Source: Zooshikella sp050749885
GTDB taxonomy: Bacteria; Pseudomonadota; Gammaproteobacteria; Pseudomonadales; Zooshikellaceae
Direction: 5' to 3'
Assembly: GCF_050749885.1 (NCBI RefSeq)
Contig: NZ_JBOIUB010000005.1
Coordinates: 62,001 to 126,000, forward strand
DNA length: 64,000 bases
The position numbers and the translations under genes were made by a program. How positions within the stretch are numbered: position 1 is the first letter of the stretch; the number at the start of each line of letters is the position of its first letter. Under the pieces are notes generated by a model that saw nothing but the letters and a program-made list of their open reading frames with translations, searched no databases and was not told where the DNA came from. Below are positions 27,660-37,154 of this stretch, in pieces.

Positions 27660-28457
27660 ATGGGTTTTCTTGCTGGAAAGAAAGCATTAATCGTAGGTGT
27701 AGCCAGTAAACTCTCTATAGCTTCAGGTATTGCTGAAGCAATGCGCCGTGAAGGCGCTGAGTTGGCATTTACATATCAGAATGACAAGCTCAAGTCTCGT
27801 GTTGAAGATTTAGCTGTCAAATTAGACTCATCAGCAGACCTCTGTTTTCCCTGCGATGTAAGCCAAGATGAAGATATTGAAAACGTTTTCACTGGACTTG
27901 CAAAACAATGGGATGGCCTGGATATTATTGTGCACTCTGTGGGGTTTGCCCCTGGTGACCAGCTTGATGGTGATTTTGTTGATGTGACAACCCGTGAAGG
28001 CTTCAAAATTGCTCATGACATCAGTGCCTATAGCTTTGTTGCCCTGGCTAAAGCTGGCCGTGAAATGATGCGAGGCCGCAACGGAGCCCTATTAACGCTG
28101 TCATATCTGGGTGCTGAGCGGACTATTCCTAACTACAACGTCATGGGCTTGGCAAAAGCCAGCTTAGAAGCATCCGTACGTTATGCCGCAGCAGCGATGG
28201 GACCAGAAGGCACTCGCGTGAATGCCATCTCCGCTGGACCTATTCGTACGCTTGCTGCCTCTGGCATTAAGAGTTTCCGCAAAATGCTCAGCTTTAGTGA
28301 GCAAAATACACCTCTTCGCCGCAATGTCACCATTGAAGAAGTGGGTAATGTGGGTGCTTTTCTGTGTTCAGACCTGGCCAGTGGTATTACTGGTGAGATC
28401 ACACATGTTGATGGTGGTTTTAGTAGTACGGCAATGGGACAACTAGAGCAAAACTAG
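27660..28457 (+). CDS. fabI: FabI, enoyl-ACP reductase (NADH)
   Basis: This 265-residue atypical short-chain dehydrogenase performs the last reduction of each fatty-acid elongation cycle. The divergent nucleotide loop GVASKLSIASGIA is typical of FabI. The active site Tyr159-x6-Lys166 lies in PNYNVMGLAKAS, with the companion Tyr149 in LTLSYLGAERT. GPIRTLAASGI is the flexible substrate loop. FabI of this kind is the triclosan-sensitive target. It follows the Yej operon and is closed by a hairpin. Confidence 0.96.
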   Translation: MGFLAGKKALIVGVASKLSIASGIAEAMRREGAELAFTYQNDKLKSRVEDLAVKLDSSADLCFPCDVSQDEDIENVFTGLAKQWDGLDIIVHSVGFAPGDQLDGDFVDVTTREGFKIAHDISAYSFVALAKAGREMMRGRNGALLTLSYLGAERTIPNYNVMGLAKASLEASVRYAAAAMGPEGTRVNAISAGPIRTLAASGIKSFRKMLSFSEQNTPLRRNVTIEEVGNVGAFLCSDLASGITGEITHVDGGFSSTAMGQLEQN

Positions 28458-28463
28458 CCTTTG

Positions 28464-28530
28464 GCAAACGTTTGCTTTAGCCCCATAAAGTCTCAACCCC
28501 TGCTTGATCTTATCGTTGCAGGTGGTTGAG
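28464..28530 (+). terminator. Hairpins after fabI
   Basis: A 12-bp palindrome GCAAACGTTTGC (28464–28475) is followed by a longer stem, CTCAACC-CCTGC with GCAGG-T-GGTTGAG (28492–28530), then TCTCTTTAT. The second is the better terminator candidate. Confidence 0.55.
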
Positions 28531-28835
28531 AGTCTCTTTATATACTTCCTTCCCCTTCCCTCTCAGAAAATAATCTGACACAAAAAAATACAACCGCTTA
28601 AATCAGGCGATATACTTAAGTATATTCAGAAAAAGCGCCTTATTTCTCAATGTGCTCTCTTACATAAGAGGGATAACGCTAAACGTATAAGTAAAAAGCT
28701 GGGCAAAATAGTCAGTATAGTGCGGTTAAGAGTGAATTTTCTTTGCTGACTTTATTAATCAGTCGTTTATATGTTTACCATTAAAAGCGTGTCAATTCAG
28801 GTAGCACAACAGACATATTGACCAATTTGTTTCCT
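28531..28835. other. Intergenic region, no gene seen
   Basis: About 300 AT-rich bases between the fabI terminator and the solute-binding protein gene. The ORF-like GTG/TTG possibilities are short, and I see no clear promoter or repeat. Confidence 0.4.
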
Positions 28836-29654
28836 ATGAACTGTTTTCCTTCTGCCACTTTCCTTTTTCTCACGCTCATCACTTACAGTCTATATAGCAA
28901 TGCAGATTCAATAACCAGCACATCACCACAACGCCCCCCTCTCAGGCTTTACACTGAGGAATGGCCCCCCATCACTTACAGTGAAAACAACAAACCTAAA
29001 GGCTATGCAGTTGATCTCGTCGAAAAAATTCTCTCCATGCAACGTCAGAAAGTAAACATACAAATCGTGCCTTGGGCTAGAGGATGGAAAATGATCACCA
29101 CTGAGCCTAATGTTGTGTTATTCACCATGACTCTTACACCTCAGCGACAACAACAATTTACCCTTATTGGCCCTGTGGCTATTGGACAAACTAATTTTTA
29201 TGCCACATGGAATAGCAAAATTGAAATTAACACACTAGAAGATGCTAGACGTATAGCAACAGTTGGCGTTTATCGAGATGCCGTGGAGCAGCAGTTGCTG
29301 GAAGCTCAAAATTTTAATAATTTAGTCATTGTTTCCAAGCCCATCTACTCTGCACAGCAGTTAGTTCAGGGCCGTATTGATTTATGGTGTACAGCAGATC
29401 TCACTATCGATAGTATTCTAAAGCAGGCAAATATACCCGCTAACATGGTCAAGCGAGTATTCACACTTAAGGAGAACTTACTGTATATCGCTTTCTCCAA
29501 AGGGTCAGATCCTGCCATTATCAACAGCTGGTATCAACACCTCCAACAGCTTCATCAAAATGGTTGGATGAGGAAGCTACATCAAAACTGGCTCCCTCTC
29601 ACACAATTTCCAAAAACGATTGAAAAGCTAACCCCCAGTAATTTTAAGGAATAG
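28836..29654 (+). CDS. Periplasmic family 3 solute-binding protein-like
   Basis: This 272-residue protein has a signal peptide (hydrophobic about 6–20) and a bilobed type II binding-protein pattern. It shows LRLYTEEWPPITYSENNKPK, GYAVDLVEKIL, IVPWARGWKMI, then the second lobe VGVYRDAVEQQLLEAQ and the return GRIDLWCTADLT. This is the subgroup often found as orphans in marine gammaproteobacteria. The ligand is unknown and no permease or ATPase gene is adjacent. I use the ATG at 28836; an upstream TTG (28818) would add six residues without a better ribosome site. Confidence 0.75.
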   Translation: MNCFPSATFLFLTLITYSLYSNADSITSTSPQRPPLRLYTEEWPPITYSENNKPKGYAVDLVEKILSMQRQKVNIQIVPWARGWKMITTEPNVVLFTMTLTPQRQQQFTLIGPVAIGQTNFYATWNSKIEINTLEDARRIATVGVYRDAVEQQLLEAQNFNNLVIVSKPIYSAQQLVQGRIDLWCTADLTIDSILKQANIPANMVKRVFTLKENLLYIAFSKGSDPAIINSWYQHLQQLHQNGWMRKLHQNWLPLTQFPKTIEKLTPSNFKE

Positions 29655-29674
29655 TAGCTACGTACCTTATTGCT

Positions 29675-30073
29675 TTAATTAATTATGCGAATTGCAAATG
29701 GATACTGATAATCCTCACCGTTACTGACTTTTACACTCGCGATAAATATAAAAATACCATGCACAAGCATTGCTATTGGCAAGAGTATAATTCCGATAAA
29801 GACAATAAACAGCACTGTACAAATAATATAAATAAACAAAAAAGTAATTTGAAAGTTAAGCGACTCAGCACCATGCTTCGCCACTAAAGGCATCGTATCT
29901 TTTTTAAGTAACCAAATGATGAGTGGCGCAATGATAAAACCAAAAGGGAACAATAGACCTGCAAATGCTGAAAGATGACAAGCCATGGCCCAGTTACGTT
30001 CTTCAGTTGAAGGAACAATACTTGATGAAGGATCATCCTCTTGCTTAATTGGCTTTTTTTCTTGCTCGTCCAT
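29675..30073 (-). CDS. DUF4870 domain membrane protein
   Basis: This 132-residue protein has a charged N-terminus and three or four hydrophobic segments. The DUF4870 signature is clear: NWAMACHLSAFAGLLFPFGF, then LVAKHGAESLNFQITF and the final YQYPFAIRII. The family occurs widely in bacterial inner membranes with no defined function. GAGG precedes the ATG. It is convergent with the solute-binding protein gene and transcribed away from the nuclease gene. Confidence 0.85.
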   Translation of the reverse strand: MDEQEKKPIKQEDDPSSSIVPSTEERNWAMACHLSAFAGLLFPFGFIIAPLIIWLLKKDTMPLVAKHGAESLNFQITFLFIYIICTVLFIVFIGIILLPIAMLVHGIFIFIASVKVSNGEDYQYPFAIRIIN

Positions 30074-31354
30074 ATTAACCTCTTAAACGTCAGTACAACA
30101 TGTTAGCAACCACGCAAATCGATCCCATATATTTTGTATGACAATAATATCGCTTAAGTATAGAACACGTTAAAGTAAACCTGAATTCCAGATACGCTAC
30201 TTGTTACTGTCCTACGCATAAAATCCTACAATAAAGATATAAACTCAAGTAAATTGCAGCACTTACCTGCTAATAGCCATATGCTAAAGGCCATCTTGAC
30301 CAGCGGTGCCCCTTACAGACAGATTAATTCACAGCAAAAAGCTGGACAATAACATAATTTTATATTAAAAAGCGTACCACATATGCGACAAAAAGCGCAT
30401 AACATTAAATCATGCTAAATTAGATAATGGTGTATTTGATGTATAATTGATACCTATTTAAGATTGCATATTAGTCAAAAGTTTTAATTTAGCATAACCT
30501 TACATTAATCAAGGTTACGTCCAGATTTATTATATCAAAACATTTAACACAACTTTTTCATAAATAACCTACTACACATTAATATATTCAAAAACAACCT
30601 ATTAAACGGTGTAAGTCAATAAACAGTACCCATTGTTCATATATACTCTTCACACACAATTAATGTAAATCTTATACGCGCTTGTGATACGGTCATATTG
30701 GTGACTTGGTTTATTTAAAAAACAAGCATGCAATTTTATTTTAAGAAATATATAAATGTAATAAAAGCCATTTATAACTACTCCCATATGTACGGTAATA
30801 TCAAAATAGGTCGCTCCACACCATACACTATTAGCTGATATTTCATATAAATGAGTAATAACAACACACTCCAGCATGAGCGGTGAATTGCAATCACCTG
30901 AAGCACAAAAAGTGTGAAATATTTACCACAAAAGAATATAACTATTTTTGGTGATAGGCATAAGCCCAATGATGTACAATGCGAGTAGTAAATCATCACT
31001 AATCAAGTCTTCTACTCACGATAGTGTAAATATTATTTTTAGCTTTTTCTGTGCTCGCTTCAACCTACTTTACAGCGTAATTATATGCATCATCATGCAT
31101 AAAACCATTACAATAATTGACACTTTGCCAGCACATCAATATTTGATTTCAATCATCGCAATAATTAATACCAATCTTTTATGTATCAAGAGACCATTAT
31201 CATATTGACTGTGGCACATTCATATTAATTTATTAACGACTTTTAAATAAGAGGACCAGAATATGTAAATCTCCTAAAAATAAAACATATTTATTTGCTC
31301 CAATCATTTTTTAACAATCTAATTATAATTTTTTACAACATAAAGAGTAGTGTT
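30074..31354. other. Very AT-rich 1.28-kb intergenic region
   Basis: No gene is supported. Three short frames of 73–86 codons (30650–31208) have low-complexity, Ile-rich translations, overlap one another on both strands and lack plausible ribosome sites. The composition is markedly more AT-rich than the flanks. It sits upstream of the secreted nuclease and presumably holds promoters for both neighbours. No array or clear repeat was noticed. Confidence 0.5.
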
Positions 31355-34300
31355 ATGTGCTATAAAACAGTTTTTTCACTAACAGCTCTCGCCTTAGCAA
31401 CTCATACAGCTGCAGCAACACCTTCCTTATTTATTTCAGAATATATTGAAGGTAAAGGTTTTAATAAAGCAATAGAATTATTTAATGGAGGAAAGGAAAC
31501 ACTAGACTTATCCCAATTCACATTAAAGAAATATATTAATGGCAAACCATCCAGTAGCCACGATTATCCTCTTACGGGACAACTTGCCCCAGGTAAGACG
31601 TTTGTATTAGTACATCAACAAGCGGAAAAAGCACTGACAGATAAAGCAAATGTAGTAAAAAAACATAATATTCTGAATTTTAATGGTGATGACCCCATTG
31701 CACTTTATTACCAAGATAGCCGAATCGATCTGGTGGGTGAATTTGGTGGACAATCATTTGGAAAAGATCAACAACTCATTCGTTTAACGCAACAGGCAAG
31801 TGCTACTTATAATAGCTCAGACTGGCAAATTATCTCTGCTCGCTCCGCACAAGAGATGGCGACCTCACTTGGTAATCACAATGCAGACACACAGCCAACA
31901 CCACAAATATCCTGCACTACAGGTACACCGCGTTTAATCAGTGAAATACAAGGTTCAGGAAACAAAAGTCCACTTGTACCAGATGGTCAATATGAAGGTC
32001 CAGAAGTCATTGTCGAAGGTATAGTGACACAAACAACTCCCAATCGTTTTAAAGGCTTTTTCATTCAAGAAGAGTCATGGGATAGTGATGGCAACCCAAC
32101 CACATCTGAAGGGATTTTTGTTTACGGACAAGCGCCAGGGCTAACCGTGGGTGAAAAAGTCAGAGTTAAAGGTAAAGTAAAAGAATATTACAACCAAACT
32201 CAACTTGATTTAGTTGCATACAGCAAGTGTGGCTTACAACAAGAAGTCATTCAACCCCTGCACGTATCCGCTGACACACCCTTACAAGCTCTTGAACCTT
32301 ATGAAGGTATGCTGGTTAACTGGAGTGGTAACGCAGCCCTCAAAGTAACCAAAAATTTTAGCTTTAACTACACATCTTTTCGAAGTGAAATGGTGTTGAG
32401 TAAAGATCATCCTCTCTTTAAACCAACACAAGTATATCCTACTCTTTCTAAAGAAGCGCAAACCTTAGCTAACTCAAATAAGCAACAAAGCATCACGATT
32501 GAAACAGATGTGAGCAAACAAACTAATGGTGTTATTAGTTATTTCCCTGATTTTGGACCTTTCCAAAATTATATTAGGATTGGCGATACACTACAAAATA
32601 TAACGGGTGTCATTCAATACAGTTATGGACGTTATGGCGTAATACCTACAGTAACATTGAGTGGTAGTGACTTTGATCATCAAAACTACCCTCGTACTGA
32701 CACACCTCAATTAACGCAGGAAGGCAATCTGAAAGTTGCCAGCTTCAACGTGTTAAATTATTTTAACCGAGTGGTTCCTGGCGCAGCGGATAATGCCGCC
32801 AATAATTCCAATCGCGGCGCAACCAAACTTGATGATTTTTATTTACAACGTACCAAAATTGTAAATGCTATAACTCGAATGGATGCAGATATTATTGGTT
32901 TAATGGAAATTGAAAACAATGGTTTTAGCGACAATAGCGCTATCTATGATCTCGCCACTGCCTTGAATAAACAGCAAACAGATAAAGACAATTATTATCA
33001 GTTTGTGTCAACACCTAATAGTGAGTTTATTGGTAGCGATGCTATAACCGTTGGACTTCTTTTCCGGCCGAGCAAAGTTGCTTTAAAAGGCCAGCCATCA
33101 ATTATTCCAATGCCTGAGCAGCATTTCACATTAACCACCACAGATGATAAACAAAAAACAATCACTAAACAGCAACGTGAAACCCTAGTTCAATCATTCA
33201 AACACTTAACCAGTGGTGAAACACTCACCATAGCGGTAAACCACCTCAAATCAAAAGGCTCAATGTGCTTTGAGGATTACCAGGACTATGCCGTTGACGG
33301 TAAAGTAGCGTTGGATGGCAAAAACAAGGTTAAAGGAAAGCCTGCTCCTGGCTATGTTGATGATTTACAAGGTAGCTGTAATGAATTCCGAGTTTCTGCT
33401 GCTGTTCAATTGGCCCAATATTTACAGTCAAAACCAAAACAGTACGGTAACAATATTCTGTTAATTGGTGACTTCAATGCTTATGCCCAAGAAGATCCTA
33501 TTCGGGTTCTCACTGACTATACCGGCAAAGAGCAACGCCTCATCAAAACTGCAGAGCATACGACTCTTAACGGTCATCCTTGGCGTCCTTTTACAACTGT
33601 TCCTAATGGTTTTGGCTTTGTGGATCTGACACGCAAACACCATGGTCTAAAAACTTTCAGTTATTCATTTGATGGTGAACTAGGTAGTTTAGATCACGCC
33701 TTAGCATCAACCACACTAGCCGAAAAAGTAAAAGACATTACGCACTGGCATATAAACTCATTAGAAAATAGTTTATTTGAATATAGTAAAAAATATTCTG
33801 GTCAATTGCCAAAAAGTGAAGATCACTTTAGCGCATCAGATCACGACCCATTGTTACTAAGCATCACTTTTACTGAAAAAAAAACAACTAAAGAAACCTT
33901 GAATCAACTTATTTCAAGTGCATGGACTCATTATAGAAAAGTAGTTCATGCACCATTAGGGGTTTACCCTATTCATACACAAATGAAGTTGATGCAAGCA
34001 CTCTTTTTTGCATTAGAGGTACAAAATAACCCTATAGCTTCAGAGCAATATATACAGCATGCAATTAGTCGTTTACAACAGGCAATATCTGATTTACAGC
34101 ATCCGATGACGGCCGTTAACAAAGCGGGATTATCTTCTGTCGTTCAGATAGCTGAAAACTTATTGCAACAAGCAAATAATGACACTTACCACTTATGGTA
34201 CTACCCTAAAGTAGCCACCCAACAAATGGATAAATTTATTCAACATGCAAAAAACATTTTAGCCAGTGATCAGGTTAACCAAAGAAAAGTTAATAATACA

Positions 34301-34384
34301 ACGTTCAAACTTCTCCAAAAAATCACATGGTTTTCAAGTCAACGACGTATTAACTTTAATTTTTCATTTTTTGTTTCACACTAA
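31355..34384 (+). CDS. ExeM/NucH-family extracellular endonuclease with long C-terminal extension
   Basis: This secreted nuclease has about 1009 residues from the ATG at 31355. That start gives a clean signal peptide (CYKTVFSLTALALATHTAAA); an upstream in-frame start at 31295 would put 20 extra residues before it. Domains in order: lamin-tail-like (about 23–120; SLFISEYIEGKGFNKAIELF), an OB-fold-like region (about 185–300) and the endonuclease/exonuclease/phosphatase core (about 455–840). The core shows KVASFNVLNYF, LMEIENNG, VNHLKSKGS, LIGDFNAYAQEDP, GSLDHAL and SASDHDPL. The final about 150 residues are helical and not part of the usual family. It likely degrades extracellular DNA for nutrients or biofilm turnover. 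Confidence 0.88.
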   Translation: MCYKTVFSLTALALATHTAAATPSLFISEYIEGKGFNKAIELFNGGKETLDLSQFTLKKYINGKPSSSHDYPLTGQLAPGKTFVLVHQQAEKALTDKANVVKKHNILNFNGDDPIALYYQDSRIDLVGEFGGQSFGKDQQLIRLTQQASATYNSSDWQIISARSAQEMATSLGNHNADTQPTPQISCTTGTPRLISEIQGSGNKSPLVPDGQYEGPEVIVEGIVTQTTPNRFKGFFIQEESWDSDGNPTTSEGIFVYGQAPGLTVGEKVRVKGKVKEYYNQTQLDLVAYSKCGLQQEVIQPLHVSADTPLQALEPYEGMLVNWSGNAALKVTKNFSFNYTSFRSEMVLSKDHPLFKPTQVYPTLSKEAQTLANSNKQQSITIETDVSKQTNGVISYFPDFGPFQNYIRIGDTLQNITGVIQYSYGRYGVIPTVTLSGSDFDHQNYPRTDTPQLTQEGNLKVASFNVLNYFNRVVPGAADNAANNSNRGATKLDDFYLQRTKIVNAITRMDADIIGLMEIENNGFSDNSAIYDLATALNKQQTDKDNYYQFVSTPNSEFIGSDAITVGLLFRPSKVALKGQPSIIPMPEQHFTLTTTDDKQKTITKQQRETLVQSFKHLTSGETLTIAVNHLKSKGSMCFEDYQDYAVDGKVALDGKNKVKGKPAPGYVDDLQGSCNEFRVSAAVQLAQYLQSKPKQYGNNILLIGDFNAYAQEDPIRVLTDYTGKEQRLIKTAEHTTLNGHPWRPFTTVPNGFGFVDLTRKHHGLKTFSYSFDGELGSLDHALASTTLAEKVKDITHWHINSLENSLFEYSKKYSGQLPKSEDHFSASDHDPLLLSITFTEKKTTKETLNQLISSAWTHYRKVVHAPLGVYPIHTQMKLMQALFFALEVQNNPIASEQYIQHAISRLQQAISDLQHPMTAVNKAGLSSVVQIAENLLQQANNDTYHLWYYPKVATQQMDKFIQHAKNILASDQVNQRKVNNTTFKLLQKITWFSSQRRINFNFSFFVSH

Positions 34385-34393
34385 AAAAACTTT

Positions 34394-34433
34394 ACCCATA
34401 AAAAAACCGCCAGCTGGCGGTTTTTTTATGGGT
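34394..34433. terminator. 40-bp perfect palindrome: bidirectional terminator
   Basis: The whole 40 bases read the same on both strands. The core AACCGCCAGCTGGCGGTT is flanked by seven A on one side and seven T on the other. It lies between convergent nuclease and ppiD genes, and gives a GC stem plus T-run on either strand. Confidence 0.92.
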
Positions 34434-34510
34434 GTCTAAACATTTTTACAATAAGTCAGTCATCATTTTTTTACACTTGTTTAAGGCTTAGTTACAGGTT
34501 AAAAAATTGA

Positions 34511-36400
34511 TTACAGATTTTTGTTAATGTCTGCAGATTCACGCAAATTTTGTTGCAGCTGCTGACGCACTATTTGTTGGCGCTGCATTGCCATAAAACG
34601 TTTCATAAATGCTTGCTGTTGTTCTTCACCCTCAATAGTTTCAGGTGTTGTGACATTCGTTAACTCAATGATAGCCTGATCGCCACTGGCTAACGTTGCT
34701 ACACCATATTGTGGATGGTCATCTTGAGGATGTGGCAGTTTAAACACTTGTTGTACCACTTCTCGAGGCGCTTCAGTCATCATACGCTTAGCGTCAGTAT
34801 AAGCTTTCCACGTTTGCCCTTCCTGTGCAATTTCATCCGCTTTCTGCTTACCTTCACGAAGCTCAGCAATCAAAGAAGCAGAATGCTCCTCTAACTGTTT
34901 AACCGCCTTTTGATCTTTTAGTTTAACCATTAACTCTTTTTTAACATCTTCTAACGGTTGTAACTTAGCAGGTTTATGCTCAAGCACATGTAAAACCATG
35001 ACTTTATCTTTTGATAAATCAATCACTGCACTGTTCATTTTATCCGTCAGAACTTCTGGTGAAAATGCTTGCTTAACTATCTGAGCATTAGCAAAAACAC
35101 CTTTACCATTGTCTTTTGAAAAGAAGTCTGATGTCTTAATTTTAAGCTTCAGTTTTTCTGCTGGTTCTTGCAAATCTGCAGCCTGATAACTTAAATCTTC
35201 AAGCTGCTGCCTTTTTTCCACGAACAATGGCTCAGCTTGTGTTTCTTTTAGTGCATTTGTTAATTCTTCCTGCTTTTCTGCGAAGCTTGGTACATCTGGT
35301 TGCATCATTTCAACGAGTTTTATGAGTTGTATGCCATAGCTGGTTTTTAATGGTTTTGAAACTTCACCCGCTTTTAATTCTGCTAACGTTTTATCAAACG
35401 CTTCGCCAAATATTCCTTCTTCAACAAAACCCAGTTCCCCACCTTTTTCTGCTGAAACCTGATCATCAGAATACTGTTTAGCCAACTCAGCAAAGCTTTC
35501 ACCCTTTTTCAGCTTTTGCTCAATTTCTGCAGCCAATGCCTTCGTTGCTTCAGCATCACGATCATCTTTTATTTCTAATAATATGTGTGCTGCTTTGGGA
35601 CGTGGAGGTTCACTCTTTTTAAACGCTTCAACAAACTGGTTGTATCGTGCTTTAACATCATCTTCATCTACTTCCACAGCATCAAGCAAATCAACTTTTT
35701 CTAGAGTCAGATAATTAACTTTGACTGACTCTGCAGACATAAATTCTTTTTCATGTTGCTGATAATAGGATTCGACTTCATCCTCTGTCACTTCAACTGT
35801 ATTTTTTATCTCTGCAATTGGCAGCGTCAACATGCGAAAACTGCGCGTTTGTTGTTCAAGCTGTTGTAAACTCTTAACTTCTGCGGAGGTTAAAAATTCG
35901 CTACCTGCTAACCCTAACTGTAGCTGTGTGGTCAACATATCCTCAATCATGGCATCTTTATATTGCCGAGGTGTAAAACCTGCTTGTCTTATAATCTGTT
36001 CAAAACGTGTAGGACTATATTTTCCGTCTTCTTTGAAAACATCCTGAGAAATTATTTCCTGGTCTATAGCTTGTTCAGGAAAGAATAAACCATAGTTTTT
36101 GGCTGTCTGAGTCAGTAGAGAACGATCAATTAACTGGTCAAGAACAGTATTTTTTATTTTCTTTTCATCTACTTTTGTAGGATCAAATTTTTCATTTTGA
36201 GCCATTTGATTTATTCGAATATTAACTGCCCTGGCTAACTCTCCCTGAGAAATATCATCATCATTGACAGTAGCCACAGCGGTATTGGTCGTCACTAGTC
36301 GTAATGATTCCAATCCAAAAATTGCAAATACAAAAATGATAAGAAATACAATTACCTTAACGACCCAACTCTGCGCATTATCCCTCATCGTTTGCAGCAT
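34511..36400 (-). CDS. ppiD: PpiD, membrane-anchored periplasmic folding factor (parvulin-type)
   Basis: This 629-residue protein has a short cytoplasmic N-terminus (LQTMRDNAQSWVVK), one membrane helix (about 15–35), a SurA-like chaperone region and a parvulin domain (about 265–360) with RPKAAHILLEIKD and GGELGFVEEGIFGEAFD. A C-terminal chaperone-like region follows. PpiD sits at the SecYEG translocon and assists proteins emerging into the periplasm; its own isomerase activity is weak or absent in known examples. It follows hupB on the same strand, but a terminator separates them. Confidence 0.94.
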   Translation of the reverse strand: MLQTMRDNAQSWVVKVIVFLIIFVFAIFGLESLRLVTTNTAVATVNDDDISQGELARAVNIRINQMAQNEKFDPTKVDEKKIKNTVLDQLIDRSLLTQTAKNYGLFFPEQAIDQEIISQDVFKEDGKYSPTRFEQIIRQAGFTPRQYKDAMIEDMLTTQLQLGLAGSEFLTSAEVKSLQQLEQQTRSFRMLTLPIAEIKNTVEVTEDEVESYYQQHEKEFMSAESVKVNYLTLEKVDLLDAVEVDEDDVKARYNQFVEAFKKSEPPRPKAAHILLEIKDDRDAEATKALAAEIEQKLKKGESFAELAKQYSDDQVSAEKGGELGFVEEGIFGEAFDKTLAELKAGEVSKPLKTSYGIQLIKLVEMMQPDVPSFAEKQEELTNALKETQAEPLFVEKRQQLEDLSYQAADLQEPAEKLKLKIKTSDFFSKDNGKGVFANAQIVKQAFSPEVLTDKMNSAVIDLSKDKVMVLHVLEHKPAKLQPLEDVKKELMVKLKDQKAVKQLEEHSASLIAELREGKQKADEIAQEGQTWKAYTDAKRMMTEAPREVVQQVFKLPHPQDDHPQYGVATLASGDQAIIELTNVTTPETIEGEEQQQAFMKRFMAMQRQQIVRQQLQQNLRESADINKNL

Positions 36401-36443
36401 AATAACCTCAGCAGCATCGCTTATCTTGCAAATAAAACATTAA

Positions 36444-36470
36444 CAAAAAAAAAGCGCATCATTGATGCGC
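36444..36470 (-). terminator. Rho-independent terminator after hupB
   Basis: On the minus strand the stem GCGCATCA/TGATGCGC is followed by a run of about nine T. It sits between hupB and ppiD. Confidence 0.85.
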
Positions 36471-36612
36471 CTTGATTGACTTGTAGCGGTACGCACGGTA
36501 ACAAACTCACTTGTTGTACAACCAAGCAAGTCAGCATGCCGCATGAACGAGCACTATCTCAAGTATTGACTTGCCAAGGCCAGCTTAACATGCTGACCTT
36601 CGGGAAGGCGCC

Positions 36613-36885
36613 TTAGTTTACAGCATCCTTCAGTGCTTTACCCGCTTTAAAGCTTGGCACTTTAGCCGCTGCAATCTGAATGGGTTCACCTGTTTGAGGA
36701 TTACGCCCGGTACGTGCAGCACGCTCTTTAACAGAAAAAGTACCAAAACCAACCAAAACCACCTGATCACCATCTTTCAACGCTTTGGTTACAGAACCGA
36801 TCATGGCGTCAAGAGCACGTCCGGCAGCCGCTTTAGAAATATCAGCAGAAGCTGCGATGGCATCTATTAATTCTGATTTATTCAC
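36613..36885 (-). CDS. hupB: HU-beta nucleoid protein
   Basis: This 90-residue DNA-bending protein has the DNABII signature GFGTFSVKERAARTGRNPQT with the beta-arm Pro in GRNPQTGEP. It forms dimers that coat and bend DNA. The start is a GTG with AGGGGA five to six bases upstream. Its place right after lon and before ppiD is the standard gammaproteobacterial order. It has its own terminator, so abundant short transcripts are expected. Confidence 0.97.
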   Translation of the reverse strand: MNKSELIDAIAASADISKAAAGRALDAMIGSVTKALKDGDQVVLVGFGTFSVKERAARTGRNPQTGEPIQIAAAKVPSFKAGKALKDAVN

Positions 36886-37101
36886 TCTATTCCCCTTCTA
36901 TTGAGATCTTCAGTAAACGCTCAAGGTAAGCAGATAATAAGACATGCGTATATTAATTACGCACACAATTTAAAAACAGTCAAATTAAAAAAACACGCTG
37001 CTTGCAAAAATCCCCCCATAACGCAATGTCATAGCTTTTTAACACTCGCCTGGTGTGGTATATGAAACAGCCGGTATCCGCCTGACCTTGTGATACCAAA
37101 G

Positions 37102-37129
37102 CGAGTTGGGATTTATACCAACTCGTTTT
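37102..37129 (-). terminator. Hairpin after lon
   Basis: The stem CGAGTTGG/CCAACTCG with an 8-base loop lies 25 bases past the lon stop. The minus-strand T-run is short (CTTT), so it is a moderate candidate. Confidence 0.5.
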
Positions 37130-37154
37130 GCTCACTGTCAAGAAAGCATCAAGC

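Noticed and set aside
30650..31208. Three short frames on both strands in the AT-rich gap
   Set aside because: They overlap each other, are rich in Ile/Tyr/Cys from AT-rich DNA, and lack ribosome sites.
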